From Aplectana chamaeleonis (taxonomy: Eukaryota > Nematoda > Chromadorea > Rhabditida > Cosmocercidae): 64,000 nucleotides of DNA. Shown here piece by piece: positions 24,092-37,582 of this stretch. Each line of letters opens with the position of its first letter. The stretch's first letter is position 1. Under the pieces are notes generated by a model. It worked only from the letters and a program-made list of their open reading frames with translations, searched no databases and was not told the DNA's origin. The stretch lies in contig JAPDOI010000065.1 in the NCBI GenBank assembly GCA_029168955.1, forward strand, positions 806,001 through 870,000. The letters run 5' to 3'. The position numbers were made by a program, and so were the translations under genes.

Positions 24092-24747
24092 CCTGCGCCG
24101 CGTGGTGTGCGGCCAGGGGGAATGTTGTGATCGATCGGCGCACGCGACAGGCGCGCGGGCTGCTGAATCGTCCGTAGCCGTCTCTTCAGCTGATACACCC
24201 TTGACATAAGAAATGGCAAACGATAACTATTATTGAAAATTGTAGAGTAAACACCGTTCATTGTTTAGCACCTTCAAATATACCTCGTAGCAAAGGTTCA
24301 GTAAATTCTGGAGCATTGAACTCCCGCCAGGCTTTGAGCTCTCCAAAAGGAAGTTTGAAATAATGGCTAGATTACCGCATTCGAGAGTAATTTAATAGGA
24401 AATTGAAAAGTAAACAACAGATTCCTGCGCAGAAACTCGGATAACCCTTGGGTGTCAAGGCCGCGAAATTTTAAACATTCACCTGCTACAGTTATCTCAA
24501 CTAGTTGGAGCTGCTATTTCGAAAATCAATTAATCGACACCAAGTTCGTGATGAACATCAGTTACAACCTCAGCTCTCAGCGAAGTTTGGGAAAATTTCT
24601 TTTCAAACAAATATGCTCGAAATTTCGGAAAATGTCGTTTCTAGAGATGCTGGTAAAATAACTAGGAACGCTTAGAATGCTTCACCACGGTGAATGTAAA
24701 TAGGTTACATTATAAAAAAACCTAATGGAACTCAAGCAGTTTTTGGC

Positions 24748-24995
<248 letters not shown>

Positions 24996-25019
24996 TCTAA
25001 TCAATCGCTAATGTTTTCT

Positions 25020-26674
25020 AGAGCTCCCAGCTAAATGGGAAGCACTCTTTTGTGACCCCTATTCTGAAAAAGAGCCAGCGCATGAGCCGTCTAACTACAG
25101 ACCTGTTAGTGTAACTTCTACTTTTTTGCAGAATTTTTGAAAAAATTTAGACAAAAAAAAACCATTGCAGGAACATATTGAAAAAAATCTTTTTTTAATT
25201 TCTGGAGGCCTCAGCATGGTTTCGTGAGAGGAAGATCAGTGGAGACCAATTTGCTGGAGTGTTTAGGAGGACTGTCGACTAGCCTAATTGATGAGAAGAA
25301 ATGCTGTGATGTCATGTTTTTTGATTTCTCAAAAGCTTTTGATCTTGTTAGTCATAGGAAATTGATGCATAAAGTTAAACAGATTGGTCTTCATCCGCTT
25401 TTGGTGGGATGGCTGGGTGAGTATGTTGCAGGGAGAACGTTCCAGGTTAAAGTAAACAACGTTATGTCATCGGTTAGAAAAATGTAATTAGTGGTATTCC
25501 CCAGGGTGGCGTTTTATCTCCCATTCTTTTTACCATTTTATACGTGCTGATATTCCCCTCCTCCTCCAAAACTCGCGGGTCGCTTGCAAACAATTCGCGG
25601 ATGATCTCAAAATATACTGTGAATTCATGGAAGATGATCCATTTTGCCTTCAGCGGGCCATCGACGGTTTTGAGGATTGGTCGAAAACTTGGCAACTGCC
25701 TCTAGCTCCCGGAAAAACAAAACTTTTAAGAGTGGGGCAATCCCTCTCCCTACCCGAATACGAATTAAATGGCTCTGTCATACCAGCGGTGAATAAGATA
25801 GTCGATTTAGGATTCCACTATAACAATGCACTAGATTTTTCTGATCACTTGAAAATGATTACTAAGAAGGCGTTAACTAGAACGTATAGGATATTCAAGG
25901 GGCTCTCCACCAAAAATAGAACTGTTTTACTGCAAGCTTATATTAGGTCTAGAAGTTAATTTCCGCGTTTTTCTTTGCATTTTTGTGCCGCTTTTTACAC
26001 TATTGAAAACTGGACATACTTAAACAAAATTTTTATTCAAAATAATTTCCAGTGCATTAATACCAACCCGCTAATATAACTTTTGTCAGACCCTTAGTAG
26101 AAAGCGGTACATCCGTGTTCAACCCTCATAAAATAAAAGACATTCAGCTGATTGAGAGATTTCAAAACAACTATACGAAGAAAACTTTGTAATAAGGTAC
26201 AATGGATTCCTGCATTCACGGGTACCCACTCCCAAACTAAGAAACAAATTTTTCGGTCTCCATTCACTGTATTCGCGAAGGAAGTTTACCGATGTTTGCT
26301 GGAGTTTTTTTAAGATATTATTCTGGTCGGGTTTCTGTGCGCTCGTCTAAATTCTATAAGCTCATTCCTTCGAGGACTAGAGACACTCCCTATAAAATAT
26401 GGTACTCCAAGCCGAGATCAGGCGCCAGGGCACATTCATTTACAGTCCGAGCTGGATCTGCTTATTTAGCTTTGAAATCTGACGTACTTCCTACCACGCA
26501 GAGTTTCTCTTCTTAGTAAACGAATGACAAAAAAGTCTCTGCTCGAGTTCTAAGTTCTATGGTGCTGCGATTCAATGTGTTTCTCAGGTTTCAATTCGTG
26601 AATGACTCATGTTGTCAGCGTTCCGATTCCGTTTTTATGTTTCTATGATGGTTTTGCTGTATTATTCTATCACG
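25020..26674 (+). mobile_element. CR1-like non-LTR retrotransposon, decayed; 3' end continues at 29611-29661
   Basis: Recognisable reverse-transcriptase coding matter in shifting frames. It is split by an RTE insertion: the bases after the RTE (29611-29661) continue this element and end in an ATCA-type repeat near 29640-29661, like the short 3' repeats of CR1-group elements. The 5' part is missing; the first recognisable stretch follows the long AT microsatellite. The assignment to CR1 is by resemblance and could be another Jockey/CR1-group clade. Confidence 0.65.
25200..26520 (+). pseudogene. Broken reverse transcriptase of the CR1-like element
   Basis: Fragment 25224-25487 holds an RT palm section with GFVRGRS just upstream of the first domain, then FFDFSKAFDLVSHRKL (the first catalytic Asp region) and LLVGWLGEYVAGRTFQVKV. 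After a frameshift near 25487 the frame reads SGIPQGGVLSPILFTIL, the usual RT motif. Fragment 25627-25959 carries the section after the active site (FEDWSKTWQLPLAPGKTKLL). Downstream, to about 26520, pieces like GLHSLYSRRKFTDVCW are broken by stops. The YADD-type box is damaged (reads FADDLKIYC in another frame near 25590-25620). Non-functional. Confidence 0.7.
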
Positions 26675-29610
26675 ACCCGTCATCAGCGTCGGAGAGTACA
26701 CCATCTACTGCGGTAACGCTGACGATAGGAGAGTGGGAGGCTGTGCAATAGCTGTAAGGATTTCAATGATAAGGTCAAGGAGTTTGGCTCAACGTCGTGC
26801 CGGAATGCATTCGTACGACTGCGGGATCACAGAGGATTCATCTGTGGGTAGTGAGTGCTCATGCGCCCACTAAAACCGCCGAGGACAATTCGAAGGATGC
26901 GTTTAATGAGGAACTCAATGCTTGCTGGCCAGGAGACCTTGTCAACATGCTGTTGTCGTGGGGATTGACGCAAATGCGAAGATGGGACTTGATCAGGAAT
27001 CCGAAGTACTCGGTAAATGGTTCTACCCAGTGGAGCAAACAATCGGACAATGGCTACCGCCTTGTCGACTTTTGTGAACGCAGTGGTCACTGAGTTATTG
27101 CATCGACATTCAAGAGGAATCATCGCCGCCATCAGCTTACGTGGCAGGGACCAACCCGGCTATCTCCAGAAAGAGCAGCGGAAGCGGAAGATGACTTAAC
27201 TTTGAAACTACAGCTTGACTATGTCCTGACGAGGAATATTCCAGTATCGGACATTCAAGAAGATCTAGGAGCTGTGTGGGATGTCGCATTCGATTCGGAT
27301 CACCGTCCTGTTCTGTTTTTACTTCACTGCGAGGATTCATAAGAGGAAGCGAGGGGCTCAGCCTCTCTCCAGAAGATTGACATGACAAAGTCCTCCAGAG
27401 ATGAAGAGTGCAGAAGGAATTTCCGACAACGCGTTTCTATTCACATCGGAGTACGGACTAAGAAGAAACTTTGCGACGCGGATTCTTTTTGTCAAAGTGC
27501 ATCCAGGACGCTTCGAAAGAGGCTTACTCCCGGTTGTACAGCCTAAGAAGAAGTTCCGCCTACGTCTCAGAAGAAACAACATCTACCTTACAAACAAGAG
27601 TATGTGCTCTCCGGAACTGCAGGAAACTTCGTGGAGGAGAAGCGTCTGAGGAGGAAGTTGCGTCGGCAGCTTCAAAGTGACCGCGAACGAGAGTGGACGT
27701 GTAGAGCTAAGGGGAGTTCGAGAAGGCTTGGGGAGGAGAAGAATCCGAAGAAAGCCTACACGTTGCTGCGACAGTATAGCGGGAAGATGAAGAGATGTTC
27801 TCCTGTCTTGAACACTACCAATGGAGTTGCAGTTGGTGATGCGACGCTGCCAATATGGAAGGATTACTTCAGTTCACTACTGAATCGTCCAGCACCATCA
27901 GTACCTGAGCTCCCGCATGTTCAGAGAGGACATTACGATGGCAGTGGGGAACCGCCGACCGAGTCTGGAAGTTTTGGATTGTGTCCGGAAAATGAAGAAT
28001 GGAAAGGCAGGTGGAGATGACAACATCACTGCTGAAATGCTGAAAGCTCTTCCTCCGTCTGGGATTCGCGAAATGACCAACACCATCCGTGCCATATGGA
28101 TGAGCGAAAGGATACCCGATTCGTGGAGACATGCGATCATCGTACCTCTTCACAAGAAGCTATCCGTCACGGATCCTAAGAACTACAGAGGAATCTCTAC
28201 TTCGTGTCATGTACAAGGTTTTAGAACGTATCATTCTCGAGCGACTTATCAAACATCGTGAAGGAAGGACCAGAGATGAGCAAGCCGGTTTTCGACCTGG
28301 AAGATCGACCATCGACCAAGTGTTCGTCGTGAGAAGAGTAATTGAATTGTGGCAGCGGTTTTCGAAGCCATTACAGCTTGCTTTTGGACTTTGAAGCCGC
28401 GTTCGACTCTCCTCATCGTGATCGATTGCTCAATGCTCTGCGAGCAGATGGAGTCCCGGAAAAGTATGTTCGGTTAATCGAGGACATGAACAAAGGAACA
28501 ACAGCAGCAGTTCGTACACCTGTCGGATTTACGTCAGCTTTCGAGGTGAAAACAGGAGTAAGGCAAGGAGCCGTTGCAGGACCTTTTCTTTTCAACTTCG
28601 CCGTTGATGACATCATGCGTAGAGTTGCAGAACAGTTTCCTGCGGATGTGATCCTAACACCATCAGGACGCTCCCTTGTCGACCTGGAGTACGCCGACGA
28701 CATTGTGTTATTCGCTGAAAACAACATAAAACTGCAAAGGATTGTGAACCTCGTTTCGAAGTATGCCGCAGCCTATGGACTTCGTCTCCGTCCGAACAAA
28801 TGCAAGCAGATGTGGGTCTCTCAGAGGCCTTCAACGGGAGTTTGTGTGGACGGACAACGTATCGAACTGGTGGATGATTTCTGTTATTTGGGCTGTTTGC
28901 TGAAGAACGATGGTAGTTATACAGCGGATATTCGAGAACGATGTGCGAAAGCTACGTCCGCATTCAATTCTCTAACCAAGTGTTTGTGGTCTACCCCCCT
29001 CGCGAAGGGAGTCAAGTTGCGCGCCTACCTATCCGCTATTCGCCCTATCATGATGTACGGATCGGAGACGTGGGCAGCACCGAAGATGCAGATGGAAACG
29101 TTGGATTGCACGGAGAGGAAGCTTTTAAGGCGTTTTCTTGGATATTTCTGGCCGCGTGTATACCATAACGAAGATCTTTACAAGGAAATCGACGCAGTAC
29201 ATCAACGCTTGACACGAGGGAGGTACCAGCATCTCCCAACGCCATCTGAAGCAGCAATGGAAAGTCGACTTCGACTGCTCGGGCATATACTAAGAAGAAC
29301 GCCGGATCGTCTCGTACAACACGCTTTAAGAATGCTTCCAAATCCTGTCTGGAAACGGCCACCTGGGCGTAGGCGAAAGTTCTGGACGGATGTGGGTAAA
29401 GAGGATTTAAAGTCACTCGGCATCGAAAGACAGTTCAGGCGCGATGTTTCGTTTCGCAGGAAATGGAATAGTGACAGCTGGATGGAATGTGTTCAAATTG
29501 TGGCTGAAGACCGTGAAAAATGGACACGGCTGACTACTAGGACGGCACACCTCGGTGAAGATGCGGAATGACCGCGTCAGGCGAAAGCCAACCGATTAAG
29601 TAAGTAAGTC
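26675..29610 (+). mobile_element. RTE-type non-LTR retrotransposon, 5' truncated, inserted in the CR1-like element
   Basis: The element starts inside its endonuclease domain and ends in a TAAG tandem tail (29596-29609), as in RTE-clade elements. The 11-bp direct repeat ATTCTATCACG at 26664-26674 and at 29611-29621 flanks it exactly and reads as the target-site duplication. Removing the element rejoins the CR1-like 3' end. A near-identical copy lies at the right edge on the other strand. Confidence 0.85.
26690..29571 (+). pseudogene. Endonuclease-reverse transcriptase polyprotein of RTE element, frameshifted
   Basis: Apurinic-like endonuclease pieces come first: WVVSAHAPTKTAEDN near 26840-26890 and the catalytic DSDHRPV at 27292-27312, in different frames. 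The linker and RT N-terminal part follow at 27604-28020 and 27917-28261, then 28131-28394 (DEQAGFRPGRSTIDQVF). A long intact frame at 28342-29571 (409 codons) covers the RT palm (LLLDFEAAFDSPHRDRLL, GVRQGAVAGPFLFNF, LEYADDIVLFAE with the catalytic Asp pair) and the C-terminal region, ending at a TGA by 29571. Frameshifts sit near 27960, 28196 and 28393, so no full-length protein can be made. The frame at 28342 is a fragment and not an independent gene. Confidence 0.85.
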
Positions 29611-29661
29611 ATTCTATCACGGCTGTCTTAAATAGACGTAAATCAATCGATCAATCAATCA

Positions 29662-31596
29662 AGAAAGACCCCATCTTTCGAAACTTCAAAAATTATTGAA
29701 TGTTCTATGGCGTGGGTGCGCAGTGTGGATACGCGGTCCGTTAAGTGTTAACTTGAGCGCCGTCTGTGCATTTCGATGCCGGCCTGTTCACATTGATATC
29801 CGACACGTGATTGACACAGTCACCACGCAGTGACAGCCGGTAGATGCCACCTTCGGGGGATCGCTACTGGCCCAGGGAAACGAAAAATTATACGCTCTCG
29901 TGTTTTCTATTATGAGAGGATTCGAGAGCTACAGCGAACATTGTTTTGAATAACGGAGTCGTTATAAATTGACCCCGTCGAAGCAGCTTTTATATGTATT
30001 AACATGGCGGAGGAGGATCAGCCCAAGCCGAGTACGCGGCGATTGCTATCGTTAAGATGAGATGAGACTTCTTAGGTTTCTATCGCTTTCTATTACAGAA
30101 AGCTTCAGAATTGTGTAGCGCACTTGACGATTGAGGTTTATCAAAAAGAACAGCACATGCAAGGTGTTAAGGAACTCCCACTTGGACAGTTCCATGAGGG
30201 TTCTCTTATGCGCGTACTTTGGTGGAAGGTTTGTTCTTGCATCAACGTCGACGAGCAACATTGCTGAAAAGGATCGCAAACATTGTGTGAGATGTAAAGA
30301 ACCCTGAAAGTTCTGGAAGATTTTTAAAAACCAGGGAATTCTACGATGTAATGGTAGCAGAGAACACCCGGTTCGTCTACCCAGCACAAAGGTGTGGCAC
30401 TAACCTGTGTCGGAGAAAAACCGCATGCAGGGAAAGCTCTGTGAATATTCATCGAAGAAACGTGCGTTACTAAAGGGTGGTTGGAATTAAATAGAGCTCT
30501 GGATACGAAGCGCATCAGAACGTTATGTCCGCTCCCAGAAAGAATTTGTAATTCCTTGAATGGTTGCTGCTCTGCAACTCGAAAACCAACTCAACAATCG
30601 CAAAACGGGAATTGGATTCCTTATCAGGGCTCCACAGAATTTTTTTTTTTTTTCTGTTCCAAAATTAAGACGAATCAAAAATGTTCGCGTCACCCAAAGC
30701 AATCACACGATAGTCGAGCATGAAACTCGTTCTTTTGGGTTTCGTAGTCCCAAACTGCAACTGCACGGGAAAGGATGCACTCGAAGAGCTGTTTTCTAAT
30801 CGACTAGATTTGAAGCTTAGATTTATATTCAAACAGCTGTTGGACGTTTCAAAAATTACTTTGGTTTCTAAATGATTTTCGGATTACACTGTGAAACGAT
30901 TAGGCATTTTCTTGTGCTCCAATATTATATCATTGCCTGAAAACGGACGAGTATTCAAAAAATGTGATGCTCCTAATGAGCGGATAATCACATGGGGACG
31001 TAGCACCTGCATGTGCTTAGTATTGCTCATAGGCTCCACTTAGTCACAGTCCCTAGTGACGAAAAAATGTTCGGTGGCAACGAGTTCGCGCCAACCTTCA
31101 GTAGGGAACGCAAAGTATCACTAGGATCCTCGCCGACTATTTTCATCCTATGGTTCGGGGGTTGAATTTAGTGTGCGCCATTGCAGACTCGCTCTGCGGA
31201 CGCATCGGTTTCGTACGAGATTACGCGCCCGCTCTCGTCAGCTGATCATGCGAGTTTGTTCTGCACTTTGCTTAGTTTCCGCTATCTCTCATGGCATTTT
31301 CGACAGTTTTTCGTCATTTGATGCTACACTTGTTATATAACGATCGTTCGCTAATGTTCCAATATCAGGATATGCGGGAGTACCGTCGGCGTCAAGAAAA
31401 AAATTGGGCATAATCCACATGCATGATATAGATTCCAATAAAAGTAAAACAATAAAAAACACACATTATAAAAGCAGTTCAAACTAAAAAAAAGAATCAA
31501 ATTAGCCGAACAATAGAAGAAATCGTGAAAAGATGCACGATCAATGAAAAATCTATCTAAAGAAGTCAACACCCAGTAACAAACACTAAATGCAGC
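29662..31596. other. Intergenic, nothing recognised
   Basis: Short frames on both strands without family features. A T-rich run at 30640-30652. Confidence 0.5.
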
Positions 31597-33794
31597 CTCT
31601 GATTAGTAAAGCCATTGATGGTAGGACTTCGGCGTATTCCGGCTACCGTAATCCGGCAATCGCTTCAGGACCTGAAGCCCAATTTCTCTCCTCCCTTTAA
31701 ATTGACTGTTTCACTCATCACCTTTCGTTATATCGATTAGCTTTTCTAACCCCTCCATCACCACTGAAGCAGGAGGTTTTCGAAGAAGTTCCTCGGAGAA
31801 TATGAACAGCATTCTGAACTGGGCTGGAAGAGTTTTTAGATGAAGAGTTGCCATTCCAAGATTCCCTAAGAAGCTTTATTAACTTCAAGTTTTTTAAACT
31901 GCCGTCAACACTATGTACAGCGCTCTTCAATTGATTTGAATATGGCTATTCGATATTTGAGAATGGAATAATCTTCTTTGAATTGAGCATTTTTTTGCTT
32001 TTCCGCGAATGCTTGTTTTTCCCTAAATCGGACCCTAACAGTGTGATTCACAGCGACGCTCCGTAGTTTGAATACTTCTAGTTTATTTTGTATAAATTTT
32101 TTCCGTGCGCCTCATGAGTAGAGCAGGCACTGAAAAATTTCCCTTGGAAGGTTTCTCCGCAAAAATAGAAATCGTGGGAATTCTTGTTTGTAAGGATCCC
32201 ATTTATCGCTCAACCCAAGAAAAATTCTCATAAACTTCTGAAACGAACGATATCTATATATACACCGTGCTTTTTCACACTCTGCAACGTTCTCACCAAC
32301 CCGGGGTTTCCTTCCCTTGCAAGAGCAGGAGAGTCAACAGAACGGATTTTAGTAGCCGGGATTCTGTGTTACCGTAACCCCATTCGCCGTGGAGGGCGTT
32401 ATCGTATCGTTGAGCGCCAGCGTCACACCAAATGGTATTTTAGGCTGAGATCAGCCACGGGGAGTGTGTTTGTCACAAAACTGAGTGGATTTATCTTGTA
32501 CATTATATGTTTAGGTATTTATTGCGCAATTCAGTGTTTTTCTTGCTTGTGTCTCTTCACATACAAATCTGTTCTTTTATTATAGATTGCTTGCTGGCCC
32601 ACCGTTTCTTGTTTTCTAGGGGTCCATCTCGTTAGTAATGGTAGGCACGATCTCGGACTAATTCAAACGATGATTACCTTCCCAAAAGTGTGAATGCGTG
32701 TAACACTAGGAAAAATGAGCTTGCCGAAAATCTTTCACAGTCATGGTTTCTGTTGCAGACCAAGCTTTTTTTTTCAAATAAAGGTTCAAATATGGTGTTA
32801 AAGTGAAGCTTCACACGGACCACGAAATTTGTAGGCAAATGTAGGAAGGAGAAGCCATTACATCGAAACACGTCGGTAGGATTAGATAGCTTCGCCTCTC
32901 CTTCGAATACAAGCTCTGCTTTCTTTCAATTTCTGCACCTCCATTTTAGTGTATCCGTGCTTATTGAATGAATGGTCGTATAGCCTCTTCACTTTCATAC
33001 CGTAAAGGAAGCATTAGGCCATCTCTCTGAATAAGCAAATACTGGTGATCGAATAGTACGGAAGGAGAGAAGTTGCGGTCGACTTCTCTATCTGAGCGAC
33101 TCATATAAAGACCTCGAATGATGTGAGAATTGTGATGTTGAACCGTGGATTTAAGAAATGAAACGATTCGGATAGAAATAATAAGAGAAAGGCATATGCA
33201 GTAATGCAAAAGAAAACAGACTTTTAAGTGAAGAGAGATAAGCAAGAAAACACTGAAATGCGCTATAAATACCTAAGCATACAATGTACAAGATAAATCC
33301 ACTCAGATTTAGGACAAAAACACTCTCCGTATCTGATCTCAGCCTAAAATACTACTTAGGTGTAACGCTGGCTCTCGGCGATGCGATAACGCGCTCCAAG
33401 GCGAATGGGGCTACGGTGACACAAAATCCCGGCTGTCAAAATCCGTTTTGTGGAGAGTCAGGGGGCCTATGAAGTCAATATTGAACACAACGTAAAAATT
33501 TCAGTTTGATTGCACCTTTGTAAGCTATCACGCTTAGAGTACGAGGACATAAGGCTTGAAAGTTTGAAAAAAATCGCTGCGCTGACAAGTTCTGATGTGA
33601 TCCAACCTCTTTATGGATAACCTAGTACGCTCCAGAGCGAAATCGTACCGGAAACGCTCTCAACTCATATGAATGAAGCTGCAAAGCGGTTCCGATGTAG
33701 AGGGAAATCGGGCTTAGGGTCCTGAAGCGATTGTCGGATTACGGTAGCCGAAATACGCCGAAGTCCTACCATCAATGACTTTATCTGATTAGGG
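31597..33794. mobile_element. 2.2-kb element with outer and inner inverted repeats
   Basis: Outer arms 31597-31693 and 33697-33794 pair (TTGATGGTAGGACTTCGGCG against CGCCGAAGTCCTACCATCAA). Inner arms 32328-32590 and 33200-33462 pair independently (CCATTCGCC and CACTGAAATGCGC blocks). The segments between the outer and inner arms do not pair with each other. No transposase recognised. Confidence 0.75.
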
Positions 33795-35172
33795 AAGAAC
33801 TTGAGCTTGGCCTCGAGCTGTGGCTCACTACGCGCCGCGGTCGCATCGCGGCGTCGCAATTAGAGCACGCTTACCTCTGCTTTAGTTGTATGTCAGGGTG
33901 GGAGCCGAATGCGTAATCATTCACATACTGTCGTTTCATGCCATCATTTGAGGTGTTGTAACAAACACAAGAAATCATCTCACCTCAAATACTTGCAACT
34001 TTAAATGATTCCAAGCAGCGTGCATGGTGAGTATAGAGTAGATCAACTAGCTACTATTTTTAGGATAGAAATAGTATAATTTCAAGAAATAGTATAATTT
34101 CACTGTGTTATAATCACTATAGTGTTACTATATATTTGATTCATATAACTGATCATCCCAGGTTTCCCAGATATATAGAAAAAGAAGGGATACAAAGAAA
34201 TCGCTACTAGATTAGAGTTAAGATAAAACTAACCGACCTAATGTAAACCCTTTCTGCACTGATAAAACAGCGTCAAACTCTTCAGAATTACTCAAACGTT
34301 ACCTAATTTTCAGTCGGAACCAGTCCTATCTGATTGTTCAAAAGTCATCTCAATCATTTTTTGCATCCAAATATTTATACGGAATGTTTACGTCTTTGCC
34401 ATTTTTCCTCAGGGGACGACAGTGGAGTAGTTTCGGCCTCACTTCATAGCGATATGCTTTATTATGAGGCATATAAACTCAAACTCCTCAGTGACAGTTT
34501 TTCTTATTTCCAGAAACCATTATGCTCAGAAATTCTCAAACTGCATGTTAGATAAACCCACGCGCTGCATGCTGAATTGGCGCAGCTGACCCATTCAACT
34601 TTATCGTCACCTCTGAGCACTCGTGAACCCCCTCATCTGCCTATACAGGTTCTTGAACGCAAAAGGCCCTAGCTTGCAAAGCGGGTAAAAAGTTGATGTG
34701 TTTTCCATGCCTGAATGTTTTCCATAAGATTTTCTGAGATCGATCCTCGGTTGGTAGTCTTGTGAGAGTTGACTGATGGAATCAGGTGTTCAGCCTAAGA
34801 AACTACTAACATAATGACGAGTGATGGCATTCACATTTAATACACGTGCTCTATCGCTAGATGTAAGAACCATTGTTGATTGCCCATAATGGCTTTGTAG
34901 ACAACAGTCTTCATGCCTGAACACCTGCACATTGTTGTCTGTCATGTTTTTCTTCTTCCCATCCGTGTTAAAACACATAATCATATGGAGGCAATACCAT
35001 GAAATGATGATTTAAGAAAACACCAAAAATTGTCGGTTCCTATCCATTGCCGACGATTCCTGGTATTCCTAAAGTCAAAACTTTAGCAGTCGGCCGTAAC
35101 ATAAGAAAGTGGCATTTATGGACTAAGAACTGATAAAAAAAACGTGAGAAATAAGAAACACCAGTGTAAATC

Positions 35173-35661
35173 AAAGGCAGTGTCCACGATAAAAGCCATG
35201 TCTAATTTTTTGGTGGAGATTGGCAGCTGCGGGGTCTAGAGCAACCTTAACGTTGAAAAAACTAAGAAAAATGAGCTCGGAACGGTCCTCTATGGCCCTA
35301 AAGTTGGCACCCGTCAGCTCGTCACACCCCAGATGCACTTCCCACGCCCACCGACGTGAACAAATGAATGTTCGAGATTGTGACATGAGCGATGGTTTCC
35401 GATCAATAGACCCGTTTTTCCCTTCATTCTCAGCTTCTCTCTTTACTCAGGTCAGCTCGCATACATCGACTGCAAAAGACGGAAGTTACAAGCCTCGGAC
35501 AACTTGCCCACTATGCTTTCCTAGTTCAATTTTCGAGGAACCATAGCTCCGTTCCTAGAAGGTCTTGTACGATTCCAAAAACATCATTGGAATCAAGATG
35601 AAACCGTCTTCAAGATAGGCGAAAAAGCAGAAAAACTATTCTTGTTGTGAACACTGCCTTT
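35173..35661 (-). mobile_element. Foldback/MITE element, family 2, full copy
   Basis: Ends AAAGGCAGTGTCCACGAT and GTTGTGAACACTGCCTTT. The interior contains the same ACATCGACTGCAAAAGACGG segment as the other family 2 copies. Intergenic. Confidence 0.8.
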
Positions 35662-36429
35662 AATAAAACTCCACATCGTCAGCTGATCAGGGGCGAGCGC
35701 TGAAGCTCGTACAACACCGATCGATGCGTTGCGTGCCCGCAGCGACAGTCCGCAATAACACACCAAAATCAACCTCAAACCAGAGGATGCCACCCTTGCG
35801 CTCTCTGCATTCAACCTTAGCTTCTGATTTCTCTCCGTCACGATCGTAATGATCGCGCTTGGTGCCTATAGGGCCCCTTTCATAGTTGCTCTCTAGGGCT
35901 TCCGTATTCTCACCGACATCGTCCACGCCCTCGCATGGGCCTCACTCGACGGTATGCCGCAATCACATTAATATTCTTAATAATCCAACTTCAGTTGAGG
36001 TGGGACAGGAGTGGACTACAGACAATCTAGAAGGGATCATCAAAGAACGATTTCTTGTCCTCGTTCTGCGTGCTATACTTGTGTATTGACCGGATAAGAC
36101 AACGGACTATGGTCCAACTATGACGGGGACTAGGTGTGACTTAGTCTTTCTGAACTATTCATTGGAGCTCCTATAAAACTGTAATGATGTCACTCATCTA
36201 ATATCATGAATGCCTGAACTTGCAAACAAAAAAAAATGCCCGGGCAAGTGTAGCTTTGATGAAAATGTATCGATGCAGAAGCTCACATTCTCTTTATTTT
36301 TGTTCTCCTCTTGTCCCTCTACCATTGTCGTTTTTCTTGCAGAGTTTTCGTGATAATCCCTAGAAAATACCAATTCAATATGACAGCAGGACGTGGGCAT
36401 ACAGTCGGCACGGGTCGCACTGAAGCTTC

Positions 36430-36518
36430 GCGTTCCTTAGTTTGCGTTGGCGCAAACTCGACTGAGGTATGTTATAGAGCGTCTAGCAGAGTTTGCGCTA
36501 ATTTGTAATAAGGGACGC
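36430..36518. repeat. 89-bp hairpin element
   Basis: GCGTTCCTTAGTTTGCGTTG at the left pairs with TTGTAATAAGGGACGC at the right; the GCGCAAACTC block pairs with GAGTTTGCGC. MITE-like. No coding capacity. Confidence 0.65.
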
Positions 36519-37582
36519 AATATATCACTGCATTTCGTGCCGACTGTATATACAACAGGTAGGTTTCTCTGGGACCCTGGGTAAGACTTCATCGCAATCT
36601 TGTCTGGATTCAAACAGAAAGCAATTCATGATATGGTACTCTATAAACCTGCTGTCTACAATCGAGATCGTCTGTGTATATTCAATCTATGGATTGTGGG
36701 GAGCCGCCTAAAAACGATCGCTCGCCGCAGATTTATCAATCGGCCAACATTCCTTCGATTCTTTTATCACAGCTCTCATATTTCGTTCTTGCTCACTTCT
36801 TTTCTCTCTTCTTATTGTTAGTCCGTGTGGTGGTTTTATGTTCAACCATTTATTTTATCACGGCAAAGAGGTTCAATCAACGAGGATATCAGTCAGACAT
36901 GAGGTGAAATAGCTGAGAAAGAAGAATTTGAAGTAAGTGTAGACTATGGGAAAATCAGCGATGAGGGATATCGGTCGTTTCTATTCAGTCATCACGGGGT
37001 CTCTCAATACATTCAATCCGCACGCTCCTATGTAGCTGTGACGTGGCTTCCCACAAGCTAGAGATTGACGAAATGTTTGAAGAGGCGATTTTCAAGAAGT
37101 CATGGTATATAGCGCATTACCAGATAGAAAAGAGCAAAATGGACACAATAAACACAACATCATTATTGGAGTGTGAATAGAACAGATCTAATGAGAGACA
37201 CACTTGAGAAGAACGCTCGACCAGAAAAAAAAAGATGTTGTTCACGGTTGGTGATAGTGGAATGAAATGAAAGCAGGTTCGATGAGACTTTTTCTAGCGG
37301 TACGTGAGAAACATACGGTACTCTGTGACATTTCCTTATTAATACATGGAAAACTATACAAATGACATTATAATGTAGTTTGACAATCATACACACTCTC
37401 CATGACAAACGAAACACCTTTAATGTTACTGCACTAAAATGGTAAAATGGCATGGGATGGTTCGCATTCTGCGATTGCGGTTTTTAGATCCTAACGTCGG
37501 CTTTGGTCACGCCTTTCATCGATTTTGCGATGGTTACAACAGTGACTACCTCCACAGTTCGAACAGGCCCGTCCTGGTTATA

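Larger units (their letters stand above)
33795..37582. other. Intergenic, MITEs only
   Basis: Apart from 35173-35661 and 36430-36518 no feature is supported. The 77-codon frame at 36674-36907 has a hydrophobic stretch but no splice partners. Confidence 0.5.

Noticed and set aside
28342..29571. 409-codon frame as an independent host gene
   Set aside because: It is the RT palm and C-terminal part of an RTE retrotransposon and starts mid-domain.
32184..32585. 133-codon frame
   Set aside because: It falls in the inner arm of a foldback element; the mirrored arm does not keep the frame.
36674..36907. Frame with a membrane-like hydrophobic stretch
   Set aside because: Short, T-rich composition explains the hydrophobicity; no splice partners or family match.
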